A stretch of DNA of 7,269 nucleotides from Bdellovibrio sp. (lineage in GTDB: Bacteria > Bdellovibrionota > Bdellovibrionia > Bdellovibrionales > Bdellovibrionaceae), in contig JAHRXB010000283.1 of NCBI GenBank assembly GCA_019104905.1, forward strand, positions 1 to 7,269, read 5' to 3'. Below, piece after piece: positions 6,330-7,269 of this stretch. Each line of letters opens with the position of its first letter. The stretch's first letter is position 1. Position numbers and translations under genes: made by a program. A model generated the notes under the pieces. The model was not told the origin of the DNA, did not search any database, and saw only the letters and a program-made list of their open reading frames with translations.

Positions 6330-6602
6330 ATGGATTGGAAGATTTTTGCGAGCACTTTCGTCACTATTTTTCTTGCTGAAATGGGTGACAAAACTCAATT
6401 CGCAGCTTTGGCTGCCTCTTCACAAACAAAATCAACTTTGACTGTCATGATTGCGGTTGTTTTGGCATTGGGGCTTGCGGGAGCCTTGGGCGTGATCTTC
6501 GGACGTTTTCTGGGAACAGTCTTAAGCCCTCAACTTATGAAGTATGTCTCGGGGACTCTTTTTATTCTTGTCGGGATCTGGGTTCTGACCGCCAAGGGCT
6601 AG
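6330..6602 (+). CDS. TMEM165/GDT1 (UPF0016) family protein, single-domain form; putative Mn2+/Ca2+ exporter
   Basis: The 90-residue product has three hydrophobic helices (about 5-16, 33-58 and 70-86) and the family signature E-x-G-D-K-T (residues 17-22, EMGDKTQFAALA), whose acidic residues form the cation-binding site. Full-length relatives such as yeast Gdt1 and the bacterial Mn exporter MneA carry two such halves; this gene encodes only one, so a dimer or a partner encoded elsewhere is needed (inference). Predicted location is the inner membrane. The ATG at 6330 is chosen because AAAGGA (6318-6323) lies six bases upstream and the signature helix begins at once; an in-frame ATG at 6270 would add 20 non-conserved residues across the intergenic region. 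It converges on the lipoprotein gene with a 7-base gap and no clear terminator. Confidence 0.87.
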   Translation: MDWKIFASTFVTIFLAEMGDKTQFAALAASSQTKSTLTVMIAVVLALGLAGALGVIFGRFLGTVLSPQLMKYVSGTLFILVGIWVLTAKG

Positions 6603-6609
6603 TTCTGTT

Positions 6610-7152
6610 TTAGGGAGCGTAGTTGCAGTACTGGTTCCGATCGGTATCCACACCCCGATCCATTTTGGCAATTCGGTAGCGCAGCGTCTTACCGGCTAAA
6701 TTCTGCGAATTAATATTTACCGTAAACTCAAAGTCCAAATAGTACTTTGTACTTACCCTAACGACTTTTACAACCTTTGCCACTCCCAGGTCCTTGAAAG
6801 TCACTCTTCCCGTCTTCGGATCATATGAGTACGTCGAAGAAAACTCCTTCTCAAACACTTTGGATGTGAAATCGTATTCTCTGTATCGTGCGAAGTAGGT
6901 TTCATCTTGATTCATATAAAGCTCAACCTGCCCGACAAGCACCGACTGCGGATCTGTCCAAAGCTGAACTCCCGCCCCTTGAAGAGCTTGAAAGAACAAC
7001 GAACCATCCTCACAGCTGCCATCCATCTTGTAGTACATAGATTCTGGAATCGGTAAAATCTCGGTGGCGGACCTAGTAGATACAGACATATCCCCACAGG
7101 AAATAAGAATCTGGGATAACAAACCAAGAGTAACCAGCTGAACTTTTCTCAT
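6610..7152 (-). CDS. predicted lipoprotein of unknown function
   Basis: The 180-residue product starts with a type II signal peptide: basic MRK, a hydrophobic core (residues 4-17) and the lipobox LISC, with Cys19 as the lipidated residue. The following Gly-Asp does not place Asp at +2, so outer-membrane sorting is the default guess. I recognise no family in the mature part. It is rich in Tyr, Asp and alternating beta-type segments (about 64-78, 104-119, 123-132, 137-147), suggesting a compact beta-rich fold. Two further cysteines, Cys47 (GSCEDG) and Cys176 (QYCNYAP), could form a disulfide joining both ends. The ATG is the only possible start, because an in-frame TAA lies two codons upstream (7158-7156). 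No convincing Shine-Dalgarno or promoter is visible before it. The reading frame and signal peptide are convincing; the function is unknown. Confidence 0.8.
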   Translation of the reverse strand: MRKVQLVTLGLLSQILISCGDMSVSTRSATEILPIPESMYYKMDGSCEDGSLFFQALQGAGVQLWTDPQSVLVGQVELYMNQDETYFARYREYDFTSKVFEKEFSSTYSYDPKTGRVTFKDLGVAKVVKVVRVSTKYYLDFEFTVNINSQNLAGKTLRYRIAKMDRGVDTDRNQYCNYAP

Positions 7153-7190
7153 AAATTAATGATCGCCAACGGGGATGTAGAAAGTCATGA

Positions 7191-7236
7191 AAAAAAGAAC
7201 CCCCATAGTCGAAAGTCTATGGGGGTCGTTTTTTTG
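7191..7236. terminator. bidirectional intrinsic terminator
   Basis: A perfect 10-bp stem pairs ACCCCCATAG (7199-7208) with CTATGGGGGT (7217-7226). The 8-base loop contains C-GAAA-G, which can stack as a GNRA-type tetraloop. The stem is followed by CG and seven T on the plus strand, and preceded by an A run (7191-7196) that gives a T run on the minus strand. Since the nearest gene to the left points leftwards from 7152, the likely job is to stop a minus-strand transcript entering from beyond the right edge of the window, which would keep the lipoprotein gene under separate control. Confidence 0.85.
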
Positions 7237-7247
7237 CCTGCGCTAAG

Positions 7248-7262
7248 TTCCACATTGTGGAA
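7248..7262. repeat. short palindrome at window edge
   Basis: TTCCACA (7248-7254) and TGTGGAA (7256-7262) form a perfect 7-bp inverted repeat around a single T. There is no T run beside it, so it is not a terminator by itself. It could be an operator or part of the 3' end of a neighbouring gene: on the minus strand one frame is open from the window edge to a TAG at 7245-7243 and another to a TAG inside the terminator. The short flank does not decide. Confidence 0.4.
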
Positions 7263-7269
7263 TTGGGCT

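Noticed and set aside
6603..6609. Terminator between the convergent GDT1-like and lipoprotein genes
   Set aside because: The gap is seven bases and no convincing stem with a T run was found in or near it.

Overview
The window looks like an ordinary chromosomal stretch of a Gram-negative bacterium. Gene content and protein style fit a Bdellovibrio-like lineage: an N-terminal lipobox protein, a Cys-rich GLG1-type repeat protein, tightly packed short operons and moderate base composition. The lineage is an inference from style and is not proven by any marker here. There are nine protein genes and no tRNA, rRNA, CRISPR array, insertion sequence or prophage gene. Almost every base is coding; the longest gap without a gene is at the right end (about 117 bases).

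Left block, plus strand (1-3955): the 3' half of a beta-class carbonic anhydrase gene, cut by the window edge, is followed 14 bases later by metG (methionyl-tRNA synthetase). A SpoU/TrmH-family RNA 2'-O-methyltransferase starts on the last base of the metG stop codon. trmO (tRNA m6t6A37 methyltransferase) starts inside the methyltransferase gene. The spacing suggests one transcript devoted mainly to tRNA charging and RNA modification. A perfect 13-bp inverted repeat with flanking A and T runs lies within the first codons of the methyltransferase and could act as an internal terminator or attenuator.

Middle block, minus strand (3924-6267): reading leftwards, an ExoD-family membrane protein (TTG start), a small secreted protein with two GLG1-type four-cysteine repeats (GTG start, its own likely promoter), and nine bases later a 12-helix MFS transporter. 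The MFS gene runs tail-to-tail into trmO with a 32-base overlap.

Right block (6268-7269): a compact divergent intergenic region separates the ExoD gene from a plus-strand single-domain TMEM165/GDT1 (UPF0016) protein, probably half of a cation/proton exchanger. It converges on a minus-strand lipoprotein of unknown function with a 7-base gap. Beyond the lipoprotein start lie a strong bidirectional intrinsic terminator and a short palindrome at the window edge.

I see no clear undescribed multi-gene system. The points most worth a second look are the hairpin inside the methyltransferase gene, the Cys-rich protein/MFS pair, and the orphan half-size GDT1 protein.
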